Assembly (NCBI GenBank): GCA_003567805.1
Contig: PWYP01000099.1
Span: 1-17,325 of the forward strand
DNA: 17,325 nt
Direction of reading: 5' to 3'
Source: PVC group bacterium
Lineage (GTDB): Bacteria; Verrucomicrobiota; Kiritimatiellia; UBA8416
A program made the translations under genes and the position numbers. The notes beneath the pieces were generated by a model, which made no database searches, was not told where the DNA came from, and worked only from the letters and a program-made list of their open reading frames with translations. Below are positions 1 through 7,524 of this stretch, piece after piece. Position 1 is the first letter of the stretch, and each line of letters opens with the position of its first letter.

Positions 1-554
1 GTGGTCACGCACTGCACGGTGGCGCGCTCTGGTGTGACTTCTGGTGTTGTTACAAACGTACCCCAGTGGTCGACACGGACTGGGGCAGCCATGGTAAGCC
101 ATACATGGCGATAGATGCCCGACCCGCTGTACCAGCGGGAATTCTTCTGGCGCGCGTTGTCATAACGGACGGCGATGATGGCGGTTTCGCCTGTTTTGAT
201 AAATGGTGTGATATCATAGCAAAAGCTGCTATAGCCGTAGGGGCGAACGCCACATAGCTTGCCATTGCACCAGACTTCGCTGTTCATATAGATGCCATCG
301 AATTCAATCAGCACATGGTGATCGCCTAAGTCGGGGGAGATTGCCAGCTCTTTGCGATACCAGCCGATGTTGCCGGGGAAGAAGCCGCCGCCTGCCTGAG
401 CCGGACAGTCGGGATCCGGCGTTTGTGCAATGGACCAATCGTGCGGTAGGTCTAGTGTTTGCCAGTCTTTATCCGTAAAGGAGGGATGTATCGCGGTGGG
501 GTGATCACCCGCCGCAAAGCGCCAGTTATCATCGATGCAAGTTCTTGTTCTCAT
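1..554 (-). CDS. Glycoside hydrolase family 2 enzyme, N-terminal part (beta-galactosidase-like), cut by window edge
   Basis: The minus strand reads open from an ATG at 554 to the window edge, giving 184 codons without a stop. The protein has the GH2 sugar-binding jelly-roll domain: LPHDWS at residues 36-41, GWYRK at 64-68, and the hallmark SRWYSGSGIYRHVWL at 139-153, followed by the start of the immunoglobulin-like domain. GH2 beta-galactosidases and relatives are usually 600-1000 residues, so the catalytic TIM barrel lies outside the window and the exact activity cannot be assigned. No signal peptide is visible, so it is probably cytoplasmic. It lies 48 bases downstream of the dehydrogenase on the same strand and is likely the third gene of that operon. 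The start was chosen because the family domain begins here; no strong ribosome binding site is seen. Confidence 0.9.
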   Translation of the reverse strand, partial: MRTRTCIDDNWRFAAGDHPTAIHPSFTDKDWQTLDLPHDWSIAQTPDPDCPAQAGGGFFPGNIGWYRKELAISPDLGDHHVLIEFDGIYMNSEVWCNGKLCGVRPYGYSSFCYDITPFIKTGETAIIAVRYDNARQKNSRWYSGSGIYRHVWLTMAAPVRVDHWGTFVTTPEVTPERATVQCVT

Positions 555-602
555 GGCGCAGCAGCATAGCAGGAATTTAGCCGAGGCAAAGCATTTGTTG
601 AG

Positions 603-1616
603 TTAGCTGCTGTGGAGGTAGCGGGATTCATCCATGATAAAGCGCAAGGGTTCGTTAGCCAGAAACCGCTTGATGTTATCGAGCGCGATTTTGTCGCCAT
701 AGCCCAAATGCGGGGGGCGTTTAGGCCAATGTGCTACATTGATGTTGTGTGGGGTAAGGATGAGGTTGGGCCAGGTATGGGCTTCATGCCCCTTGGAATA
801 ATAGTTATCGCCGACAAGCACATCGAGTCCGCCCCGCAGGCGACCGGATTTCAACTCAGCAAAGAGCGCATCCTGATCGATGATTTCTCCGCGGGCGGCA
901 TTGATGATGATACCATGATCCGGCAGCATTGCGAGTCGTTCGGCGTTTACAGAAGCTTCGGTTTCTTTAGACCAGCCAGCCCAGACGACCACGATTTCGC
1001 TGGTTTGAAACAGGGCATCGAGACTTTCGATGCGTTCGCAGCGATCTGGGATGTCGGATGCATAGGGATCAAAGACGGACAATTCCGGCTCAAAGGGTTC
1101 CAGCATTTTAACGAACTGATTCCCAATCACTCCGCATCCATACAGGCCAACTTTTGTGCCGTACAGCGTACCCGAAACGAGTCCATTCCTATTGAGGTTT
1201 GGGGGCCTTTTGTCGGCGGCAAGATGTTCGATACGCGGGCGTAGATCTTTGAGAACGGCTAACAAAAGAGACATAGCACCTTCAGCTACTGGTCGCGCTG
1301 GTGTGTCGCCCCAATTGGTCACCGGAATCCCAGAGCGAATGATCTCCATCGGTACGGTGGCTTTGCACGTTCCGCCAAGGTTGACAATATAGCGAACCTT
1401 GCCGGGCGAATGTGCCAGATCTGCCGGGATCTTCCTTCCTGCCCAATGCGTAATAAGGATGTCTGCCGCTTGCATCTGCTCTAATGCTTGCGCGTCACTC
1501 AGATCATTTCCGTTCTCTACAATACGTAATTCCCCAAGTTCACGGAGTGCATGCGCCAATGGTTCATCTGGTTTGATGCGTGTCCGGCCTGCTGCCATAT
1601 AAAGCATTATTATCAT
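603..1616 (-). CDS. D-2-hydroxyacid dehydrogenase, NAD-dependent
   Basis: This 337-residue protein belongs to the D-isomer 2-hydroxyacid dehydrogenase family, which interconverts 2-hydroxy acids and 2-keto acids with NAD(P). The Rossmann motif GLYGCGVIG lies at 157-165. The catalytic Arg is R242 in NAARGE, and the catalytic His is H290 in LTPHN. The position that is normally Glu (DVFxxE) is Asp here, D270 in DVLVGD. The residues after H290 (NINVAHWPKRPPH) also differ from the common GG/AG-T pattern. The length fits the family and no signal peptide is seen. The ATG at 1616 overlaps the upstream stop codon (ATGA) and has GGAG 9 bases before it; ATGs at codons 4 and 7 are possible alternatives. 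The context suggests oxidation or reduction of a sugar-derived acid, but the substrate is unknown. Confidence 0.87.
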   Translation of the reverse strand: MIIMLYMAAGRTRIKPDEPLAHALRELGELRIVENGNDLSDAQALEQMQAADILITHWAGRKIPADLAHSPGKVRYIVNLGGTCKATVPMEIIRSGIPVTNWGDTPARPVAEGAMSLLLAVLKDLRPRIEHLAADKRPPNLNRNGLVSGTLYGTKVGLYGCGVIGNQFVKMLEPFEPELSVFDPYASDIPDRCERIESLDALFQTSEIVVVWAGWSKETEASVNAERLAMLPDHGIIINAARGEIIDQDALFAELKSGRLRGGLDVLVGDNYYSKGHEAHTWPNLILTPHNINVAHWPKRPPHLGYGDKIALDNIKRFLANEPLRFIMDESRYLHSS

Positions 1617-2380
1617 GGAAGTTGACTCCGGATGTAGGCCATATCGGAGCAGGCGTTTTGATAGATGGTTTCGATATCTTCGTCTTTGCCGATACCCCGA
1701 GTAAATTCCATTGTAACCGTTCCGTTGAATTGATGCTTTTGTACAATTTTGAATAATGCGTCTAATGCAGGGCGCTTAGCTGGATCGTTTGGGTCGGTGT
1801 CGGCACTGCGGAATTGCACATGAAGATGGCGCACACGATCACGAAATGTATTCAACCATGTTTCCAATTCTTCAGCAGCGGTATTGCCGACATGCACGAT
1901 GATGCCATAACGCTCGGGATTCAGATCGGCATGGAAAGAGTAGGCCGCATCGGGCGTTTCCAGCAAGGTGCCGGGGTGACATTCACAAAGGATTTGGCAA
2001 TGCGCTGGTAGCGTATCAACCCACTCTCGCAAATTACGTTTGTATACAGGTAGTAGCGCAGGGTCATTGCCAATATTGAATTTTACCGCCCCTGCTTGCA
2101 ATTTGTGGATCACCTCTGCTTCGCATTTTCGATCTTCAGCAGCTTCATCGGTAAAGACCACGTATGTATTGTAAATCGCGATTGGGGCAACAGCAATCAG
2201 GAGCTGTTGCTCTTCTGCATGGGCGCGCGTAAAATGATAGGACCAGAGTTCGATGTCATCGAAGCCGTCAGCGTTGAAACGAGGCATCCACTTGCTTACA
2301 GAAAAAGAGGGTTCACGCTTTCCCCAGCGGGTGCGTTCAAGACAAACGGTCGCGATATAAACTTTTGTTGCTTTACTCAT
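1613..2380 (-). CDS. Xylose isomerase-like TIM-barrel protein (sugar isomerase/epimerase)
   Basis: A 255-residue protein of the AP-endonuclease-2/xylose-isomerase-like TIM-barrel superfamily, whose members isomerise or epimerise sugars and sugar derivatives using a divalent metal. Likely metal or catalytic residues are E133 in CECHPG, H164 in IVHVGN, H185 and H187 in RHLHVQF, and E225 near the C-terminus in MEFTRG. There is no signal peptide. The start is set at the ATG at 2380 (MSKATKVYIA), because the barrel's first strand begins there. A TTG 22 codons upstream would add an unlikely extension. No strong Shine-Dalgarno sequence is seen before it. It is the first gene of the minus-strand operon and its stop overlaps the dehydrogenase start by 4 bases, which suggests coupled translation. 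The actual sugar is not known. Confidence 0.8.
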   Translation of the reverse strand: MSKATKVYIATVCLERTRWGKREPSFSVSKWMPRFNADGFDDIELWSYHFTRAHAEEQQLLIAVAPIAIYNTYVVFTDEAAEDRKCEAEVIHKLQAGAVKFNIGNDPALLPVYKRNLREWVDTLPAHCQILCECHPGTLLETPDAAYSFHADLNPERYGIIVHVGNTAAEELETWLNTFRDRVRHLHVQFRSADTDPNDPAKRPALDALFKIVQKHQFNGTVTMEFTRGIGKDEDIETIYQNACSDMAYIRSQLP

Positions 2381-2557
2381 AATGTTCGATACATACCAAA
2401 AGAAACTACGGCGAGAAAAGGAAACAATTACGAAATCTGCTTGCAAATGAGGTAAGGCATGTCAATCCTGCTTTGTGATGGGAGTCGGGCGCTGAGTTTC
2501 GGTGATGCAGGAGCGGGGATTGGGGATAGATAGACAAATAGGGACGTGATTGCCTGT

Positions 2558-2583
2558 AGCCCGCTTTCGCCGAAAGCGCGGCT
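2558..2583. repeat. Palindromic repeat unit 1
   Basis: Hairpin with arms AGCC+CGCTTT and AAAGCG+GGCT, a 5-base loop and one bulged C. It resembles the unit at 2663-2687 in arm sequence (GCC-GCTT / AAGC-GGC), so the two look like diverged copies of one extragenic palindrome. Confidence 0.6.
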
Positions 2584-2662
2584 GGTGCGTATGTTGCGCA
2601 TGTGGTGTCCTTGGCGTGTCCTTCGGGCTTTTTACGGGCTTTCTATGCGCGCTCCACGCACG

Positions 2663-2687
2663 AGCCTGCTTACATCGAAAGCAGGCT
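2663..2687. repeat. Palindromic repeat unit 2
   Basis: Perfect 9-bp hairpin, AGCCTGCTT pairing with AAGCAGGCT, with loop ACATCGA. It lies about 40 bases before the GH63-type start codon. There is no T-run, so it is not a typical intrinsic terminator. It could be a REP-like element or an mRNA leader structure. Confidence 0.65.
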
Positions 2688-2727
2688 ACTGAGCTTGAAG
2701 TTATAGGTAAGACGGGAGCGTACTAGT

Positions 2728-4473
2728 ATGAGGTTTGCAATCGATCGGGTTCCATTTAGTTATTTTGGTTCATGGATGTCAGTTTCGATACCTGCAGGTG
2801 AAAAGAAATTGTTTGTGCGTAATCACCACATGCGCGCCAACAATCTTTTCAGCTTAGAGGCGATTGTTGATGGTCAGCGCATTACGCCAGACGTTATACA
2901 GACACCCACCGTGCTGACTTGTACGGCAGGGGATGGTCGCGTTGAAATCTGTTTTGATGGACCGGATTCGTTGCGCTTGCGGGGAATTGACGTTGGGGTG
3001 CTCTTCACGGGCAAGAGAATTGTGGCTTATGAGAATGGTCCCAATCTGGCAGTGTTCAATATCCGTAAAGCATTCCGCCGTTACCAATTCGAGACGCTTG
3101 AGGGGTCTTTAGAATTGCTTGGTGCCTATGTATCCGAAGAGGAAGATCTTGAAAATTTTGCGGAACATCAAGGAGGGGGCGATTTTTGCCTGCTAGAGGG
3201 GCTGGATCGCGATCAGCCGGCGATTTATGTGAAACCGGATACGTACAGCGGCCGATGGGAGCTTGCCATTGATGAATTCTGGAGTAGTTGGGAGCATCCA
3301 CAAAGGGCATCCTTTGATGAGTGCTTACTTGCGGCAGAGAATGATTTTGACTCGTTTCGTGGAAAATTTACACCCGTCGAGGCGGCACTCGAGGAACCGC
3401 AGGCGTTAGCAATCTATGTTGACTGGGCGTCCACCGTTTCCCCATGCGGCCTAGTGAAGCGGCCGACGATTTTCATGTCCAAGAACTGGATGAATAATGT
3501 CTGGAGTTGGGATCAGTGTTTCAATGCCATGGCCATGGCCACGGCACACCCGGAATTGGCGATGGATCAAATGCTAACACTTGTGGATCATCAAGATGCA
3601 TTTGGTGCTTATACGGATGCCTTTAATGACATGGAAATGCACTATAATTATTCCAAACCACCCGTGCATGGGTTTACCATGCAGGAACTTGTAAAGACAC
3701 TGTCTGTCAAGCCCGCCGGAGAGGTTCTGGCAACGATGTATGCCTCTTTGGGGCGGCAAGCGGATTGGTGGATGCGTTTCCGGGTTTTAGAGGCTGCCGA
3801 AGGAGCAATTTCCTCTTATCGTGCTTTGCCATATTATTTGCACGGGAATGATAGTGGGTGGGATAATAGCACCATGTTTTCCCAAGGGGTACCGCTAGTG
3901 TCGCCGGATCTCTCGGCGTTACTCGTCTTGCAAATGGATGCTCTTGCGGTTCTCGCAGCCGAACTAGGCAAATATGACGAAGTATCGCATTGGCAAACGC
4001 GCGCCGATCATCTTTTTGACGGACTTATGGCAGAGTTATGGCAGGGTAACCATTTTGCGGCTCGATTGGGCAATACTGGTGAGGTTGTTGAATGCCAGAG
4101 CCTGATTCCGTGGTTGCCGTTGGTTCTCGGGGAAAGATTGCCAGCGGATGTGCGCAATTGTTTGAAAAACGGGGTAATGGGGCACTTGACCGAATGGGGG
4201 TTAGCTACGGAACGCGTGGATAGTCTATGCTACATAGCAGATGGATATTGGCGTGGCCCCATCTGGGCTCCTTCTACCTATTTGGCTGTGGTGGGTTTGG
4301 AGCGAAGCGGATATGCGGATCTGGCAAATGATGTTGCACGGCGTTTTTGCAAGCTTTGTGCCAAGAGCGGATTTGCCGAGAATTTTGATGCGTTAACAGG
4401 AGAACCGTTGCGCGATCCTGCGTACACCTGGACATCGAGTGTTTTCTTGTTGCTGGCGGAGCGGATGGGGTAA
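2728..4473 (+). CDS. GH63-type glycosidase (six-hairpin, trehalase/alpha-glucosidase-like)
   Basis: A 581-residue glycosidase with an N-terminal beta domain of about 220 residues and a C-terminal (alpha/alpha)6 barrel. Barrel landmarks are WMNNVWSWDQCFNAMA (254-269), NDSGWDNS (374-381), GYWRGPIWAPSTYLA (506-520), and AENFDALTGEP (550-560). By analogy with GH63 and related clans, the likely general acid is D379 in GWDNS and the likely base is E551 in AENFD. Family members hydrolyse alpha-linked glucose, mannose or glycerate glycosides. No signal peptide is present, so it probably acts on imported oligosaccharides. The ATG at 2728 has GGGAG 9 bases upstream. It starts a plus-strand unit divergent from the isomerase operon. 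The exact linkage and sugar cannot be read from sequence; other families of the same fold remain possible. Confidence 0.82.
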   Translation: MRFAIDRVPFSYFGSWMSVSIPAGEKKLFVRNHHMRANNLFSLEAIVDGQRITPDVIQTPTVLTCTAGDGRVEICFDGPDSLRLRGIDVGVLFTGKRIVAYENGPNLAVFNIRKAFRRYQFETLEGSLELLGAYVSEEEDLENFAEHQGGGDFCLLEGLDRDQPAIYVKPDTYSGRWELAIDEFWSSWEHPQRASFDECLLAAENDFDSFRGKFTPVEAALEEPQALAIYVDWASTVSPCGLVKRPTIFMSKNWMNNVWSWDQCFNAMAMATAHPELAMDQMLTLVDHQDAFGAYTDAFNDMEMHYNYSKPPVHGFTMQELVKTLSVKPAGEVLATMYASLGRQADWWMRFRVLEAAEGAISSYRALPYYLHGNDSGWDNSTMFSQGVPLVSPDLSALLVLQMDALAVLAAELGKYDEVSHWQTRADHLFDGLMAELWQGNHFAARLGNTGEVVECQSLIPWLPLVLGERLPADVRNCLKNGVMGHLTEWGLATERVDSLCYIADGYWRGPIWAPSTYLAVVGLERSGYADLANDVARRFCKLCAKSGFAENFDALTGEPLRDPAYTWTSSVFLLLAERMG

Positions 4474-4553
4474 GAGGGACGTGAGAAGTAAGACGTGGAA
4501 CGTGAGCGGTGATGTAAGAGGTAAGACGTGGAACGTAAGAGGTGAGACGTGAC
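4471..4553 (+). repeat. Degenerate short tandem array abutting the GH63-type stop codon
   Basis: Units built from GTAAGA, GACGTG and GAACGTGAG-type words. The clearest copies are GTAAGACGTGGAACGTGAG at 4488-4506 and GTAAGACGTGGAACGTAAG at 4521-4539, 33 bp apart. The array begins at the TAA stop itself (TAAGAGGGACGTGAG). It appears non-coding. Confidence 0.75.
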
Positions 4554-4572
4554 AGAGGGGCGAAACTTCTTT

Positions 4573-4659
4573 CACTTACTCGGGCACACTTGATCGTTTA
4601 CACTTAATCGAAAGTCAGAGCTCGAAATATCGAGTAAGTGTAGGTGAGTAAGTGTAGGC
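4573..4659. repeat. Inverted and direct repeats upstream of the lipoprotein esterase
   Basis: CACTTACTCG at 4573-4582 is the exact reverse complement of CGAGTAAGTG at 4631-4640. Inside them sits the palindrome CTCGA-AATA-TCGAG (4621-4634). GAGTAAGTGTAGG occurs twice in tandem at 4632-4644 and 4646-4658. This could be an operator or leader structure for the gene at 4674, or remnant repeat sequence. Confidence 0.55.
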
Positions 4660-4673
4660 GAACCAGGTGCATT

Positions 4674-5981
4674 ATGCGTGTTGTTGTATTTTGGATGATC
4701 ATCGTATCGGCTGTGGGATTAGCAGGGTGTTTGCATTTAGGAGAAGAAAGAAATATGACACATATTGATTTAGAGAATTTGAATGGCGTTCGGGGTAAAG
4801 CCTTTCAGGTGCATACGGATAAACGTGAATTCGAGCTGTTAAAAGAGACGGTTATTGATCCGCAGACGGACGAAGGACGATCGCGGCACACCGTCCAGTG
4901 GGCCGAAAATGCACGTTTTATCAAAGTGGTGCAACAAAACGGGTTTATGGGGGTTGAAGGACCGGTGCAGGTCGTTGTCACAAATCTGGATAAAAGCAAT
5001 ATGCAAGCTGCTGTAGCGGGAGAACCATTCGTGGTTATGCAGGTAACCGTGTTGGGGCCCGATGAAAACGCAGAAGATTTTGCATCGGGGGCAGACGCGT
5101 TGCAGGGCGAATTTACCCCTGATCCCGAATCGGACAGAGGGTGGGGGGGCCGCATAGTCATAGATGGGCGTGCGGTTCCGGTGCGGCTAAGGGGGCCGCG
5201 TGCAAGCGTAACCGTGCGAACAGATGCTTCTGCCTCTGATTTTGCCGAAGGATTCTGGGAAACGCGACTAACAGGTGAGTATGTTGGAGAGCGGTTTGTG
5301 GCAAGGAAACTAGAGATTTTCCCGCTTGTAGATCCGCGTACAGTGGATGATCCAGCTTTGCCACGTGTATTGGTGATCGGGGATTCGATTAGCATGAATT
5401 ATCATGATGCCGCGAAAACGGCATTGCAGGGGATTGCCAATTATTATCGCATCGAAGGTAATGGAGGCCCTACTACGCGAGGGGTTCAGGCAACAGAGTT
5501 GTGGCTCGGGAATTACTGGGAAGAGGGATTGCATTGGGACGTCATCCAATTCAATTTTGGGTTACATGACTTGCGCCAAGCGTATGACCCTGAGAAAGAA
5601 ACATTCGGGGCGCATCAGGTTGGTGTCGAGGACTATAAAGTGAATTTGGAGCGCATCATCGGTACGCTGCGTGATACGGGAGCCACGCTGATGTGGTGTA
5701 CGACGACACCGGTTCCGCAAACCCGCACAGGAAGTTGGCCGGAGCCCATCGGGCATGCCGGACGTCAAAAAAATGAAGATTTGGTGTTCAATGCGGCAGC
5801 GATGGAAGTGATCCACCATCACCCGGATATTCTGGTTAATGATCTAAACACCTTCGTGCGCGAAGCGCCGGAACTATCTGCTTGGCGCGAACAGGATGAT
5901 GTACATTTCTGGCCTGGTGACGAACAGGCGGTTGTCGGACAGTTTGTAGCAGACCAAATCAAGCGCGCATTGGCGAAATAA
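4674..5981 (+). CDS. Lipoprotein SGNH/GDSL hydrolase (carbohydrate esterase-like)
   Basis: A 435-residue protein with a lipoprotein signal: hydrophobic segment then LAGC, with the acylated Cys at residue 19. A domain of about 210 residues of unknown type (residues 25-230) precedes an SGNH hydrolase domain. Block I is IGDSIS with nucleophile S238. Block II is GGPTTRG (G264-G270). Block III is NFGLHDL, where H298 occupies the usual Asn position. Block V is DDVHFW with D408 and H411 completing the triad. Such enzymes remove acetyl or other acyl groups from polysaccharides or sugars. It would be membrane-anchored outside the cytoplasm. The ATG at 4674 is preferred over a GTG at 4644 because the signal peptide starts there; AGG lies 6 bases before it. 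It converges on the URO-D-family gene. Confidence 0.85.
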   Translation: MRVVVFWMIIVSAVGLAGCLHLGEERNMTHIDLENLNGVRGKAFQVHTDKREFELLKETVIDPQTDEGRSRHTVQWAENARFIKVVQQNGFMGVEGPVQVVVTNLDKSNMQAAVAGEPFVVMQVTVLGPDENAEDFASGADALQGEFTPDPESDRGWGGRIVIDGRAVPVRLRGPRASVTVRTDASASDFAEGFWETRLTGEYVGERFVARKLEIFPLVDPRTVDDPALPRVLVIGDSISMNYHDAAKTALQGIANYYRIEGNGGPTTRGVQATELWLGNYWEEGLHWDVIQFNFGLHDLRQAYDPEKETFGAHQVGVEDYKVNLERIIGTLRDTGATLMWCTTTPVPQTRTGSWPEPIGHAGRQKNEDLVFNAAAMEVIHHHPDILVNDLNTFVREAPELSAWREQDDVHFWPGDEQAVVGQFVADQIKRALAK

Positions 5982-6045
5982 GAGCCTGTATTGGGGATGG
6001 GTAGCGCTGGGTGGCAAAGATTTCGGGGTGTTGCTGCTCATTCCT

Positions 6046-6252
6046 TATGGAGTGCGGTAATCCTCCTTCGCGAATACGCTACGGCGGGACAGGCGAGCGA
6101 AGCGAACTCACCGCTTTCATGCAAGCGGAGCGCGACTCACTCAGTGCCCCAAACGCAATCCACGCCATCGATCAAGCCGATTTCCTTGTCAGGTCGCCGC
6201 CCCCGGCACTCCGTGCCACTCCCAAAGCGGTGATATCTCACCGCACTCCAAA
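6046..6252. repeat. Composite inverted-repeat element (copy 1), convergent intergenic space
   Basis: This 207-bp element fills most of the 339-bp gap 5982-6320 between two convergent genes. It starts TATGGAGTGCGG (6046-6057) and ends CCGCACTCCAAA (6241-6252), forming inverted ends. The right part, read on the minus strand, is the hairpin GCGGTGA-GATA-TCACCGC followed by CTTTGGGA and a GGCA/TGCC hairpin. The middle (about 6150-6190) matches, on the minus strand, the GTTGAT-TGGCGT linker of copy 2. The left part carries CCTCCTTCG/CTACGGCGGGACAGG and CGAGCGAAGCGAACT modules. It may also end both converging transcripts. The rest of the gap (5982-6045, 6253-6320) shows only G-rich and AT-rich sequence without a gene. 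Confidence 0.75.
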
Positions 6253-6320
6253 GGCTGATGATATAGTGCAGAGAAAAATGAAACACCATTATACTCTGTG
6301 TATAAAACGAAAGGCACTTG

Positions 6321-7307
6321 CTACCTAATCGCTCCTACGGTGGCGGCTTCCGCCATGGCTTGAATGTTGGCTGGCGGCACATTGGGGAGCACGGCTTCAT
6401 GACTTGGACTGACGATAAGACGCGGGCTGAGTGCATGGGAAACGCGTTCCACATCGCGGCGGACTTCATCCGGCGACGCATGCACGAGCAAGTCCTGCGT
6501 ATCGATCCCGCCCATGAAGGAAATCTTTCCTCCGAAGTCGTGCGCCAGTGTTTGGGCATCCATATTGGCGGCTTTGGCCTGAATGGGATGCAGGCAATCA
6601 ACCCCGGCATCGATTAAACGATCAATCACTTTATAGATCGCCCCGCATGAATGCAGAATGACTTGGTGTCCGTGACGATGGCCTTGATCCGTAAACTGCC
6701 GGAACCAAGGCATGACAAATTCGTCGAATTGCACGGGACCGCAAAATAAATCCAGTTGGGTCCCGAAATCGTTGCCAAAGAAGAAAGCATCGACAAGATG
6801 CCCGGCTTCTCTGAAGAACCGCTCATTTGCATCGTAGTAGAATTGGCAAACGCGATCGGTGACGGCATGCACAACCGCCGGATTGAGGAGCATTTTCATC
6901 ATGTAGGCTTCAATGCCAAACAAATCCATGATGTTATGAAAAAAGCAGGTCCAGAGTCCGCTGGCACGATAGACTGGTCCCAAGCCAGAAAGGCGTTCAC
7001 GAATGGGTCCGAAATCCAATTCTTGTGGATCTGGCCAAGGATAATCTTCTACTGCGTCGGGGTCTTCTGTCTCTGCAAAGGGGCCTGCATCGCCATGCGC
7101 GTTTTTTTGGATGGGAAATCCTCCGAATCCGGCAGGCACCCATCGGAAATCATCCCCGAGCAGTTGGCGAATGGCCTCTTGGTCATGGAGTCCAAAGTAT
7201 TCGGATAGGATCGGCCATGTATCCTTTGCAGGATTTCCCAGCCAAAACCCGCAACGATCTGTAGTTTCGCCTGCGATGATTTTTCGAATGCGTTCTCTAC
7301 TATTCAC
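6321..7307 (-). CDS. Uroporphyrinogen decarboxylase-family protein (corrinoid methyltransferase-like)
   Basis: A 328-residue cytoplasmic protein of the URO-D/MtaA-CmuA family. It opens with the family's MxxRERIRKIIAGE start. It has FGNDFGTQ (178-184), the zinc-type HSCG at 219-222, MGGIDTQDLL (265-274), and the C-terminal SPSHEAVLPNVPPANIQAM (300-318). The HSCG motif and the many divergent PVC paralogues point to a methyltransferase-like role rather than haem synthesis. No corrinoid protein or partner methyltransferase is in the window, so the methyl donor and acceptor are unknown. The start is the GTG at 7307, where family similarity begins, with AGG 6 bases before it. It is a single gene, convergent with the lipoprotein esterase and divergent from the esterase/sulfatase trio. 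Confidence 0.87.
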   Translation of the reverse strand: MNSRERIRKIIAGETTDRCGFWLGNPAKDTWPILSEYFGLHDQEAIRQLLGDDFRWVPAGFGGFPIQKNAHGDAGPFAETEDPDAVEDYPWPDPQELDFGPIRERLSGLGPVYRASGLWTCFFHNIMDLFGIEAYMMKMLLNPAVVHAVTDRVCQFYYDANERFFREAGHLVDAFFFGNDFGTQLDLFCGPVQFDEFVMPWFRQFTDQGHRHGHQVILHSCGAIYKVIDRLIDAGVDCLHPIQAKAANMDAQTLAHDFGGKISFMGGIDTQDLLVHASPDEVRRDVERVSHALSPRLIVSPSHEAVLPNVPPANIQAMAEAATVGAIR

Positions 7308-7524
7308 GTTGCACCTGTGATTTGCTGACCATGCATGTATCCTATAGGAAATCTCTTTTTACATCTAGGATCGATTTGTCAGGTTGCTTTGTGGCTTTTG
7401 GTGCGCAATACTACATAAATCATATCTGCTCGAGACGGTGTATTTGATACGAATAGTCGAAAGCAGACAAGGAATAAGAAAACAGCAATGGTATAAGATA
7501 ACCAAATCAGGGAAGGATCATACG
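7308..7524. other. Divergent promoter region (217 bp)
   Basis: Both flanking genes are transcribed outward, so two promoters are expected here. A perfect 10-bp palindrome TCCTATAGGA lies at 7340-7349, and TATAAG at 7492-7497 resembles a -10 box, but no well-spaced -35 accompanies it. In-frame TTG at 7384 would give an unlikely N-terminal extension to the esterase, so this region is treated as non-coding. Confidence 0.45.
7513..7517 (+). promoter_or_regulatory. Ribosome binding site deciding the 7525 start
   Basis: AAGGA sits 7 bases before the ATG at 7525, and that ATG begins a signal peptide. Together they favour 7525 over upstream starts. Confidence 0.7.

Larger units (their letters stand above)
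2381..2727. other. Divergent intergenic region, 347 bp, with two hairpin repeats
   Basis: This stretch separates the minus-strand isomerase operon from the plus-strand GH63-type gene, so promoters for both must lie here or be very close. I could not identify convincing -35/-10 pairs. It holds two similar palindromes (listed separately) and a GGGAG ribosome binding site at about 2714-2718, 9 bases before the 2728 ATG. No reading frame with family features is visible. Confidence 0.6.

Noticed and set aside
612..1244. Long plus-strand open frame opposite the dehydrogenase
   Set aside because: It mirrors a strongly supported dehydrogenase frame and shows no family motif or ribosome binding site.
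4805..5395. 196-codon minus-strand open frame inside the lipoprotein esterase
   Set aside because: Ser/Thr-rich translation without motifs, opposite a gene with an intact catalytic triad; an antisense shadow.
5991..6328. Small plus-strand open frames between the convergent genes
   Set aside because: They are translations of the palindromic repeat element; no start signal or conserved feature.
7384..7524. N-terminal extension of the SASA-type esterase from a TTG
   Set aside because: It would bury the signal peptide 47 residues inside the protein; the 7525 ATG has a good ribosome binding site.
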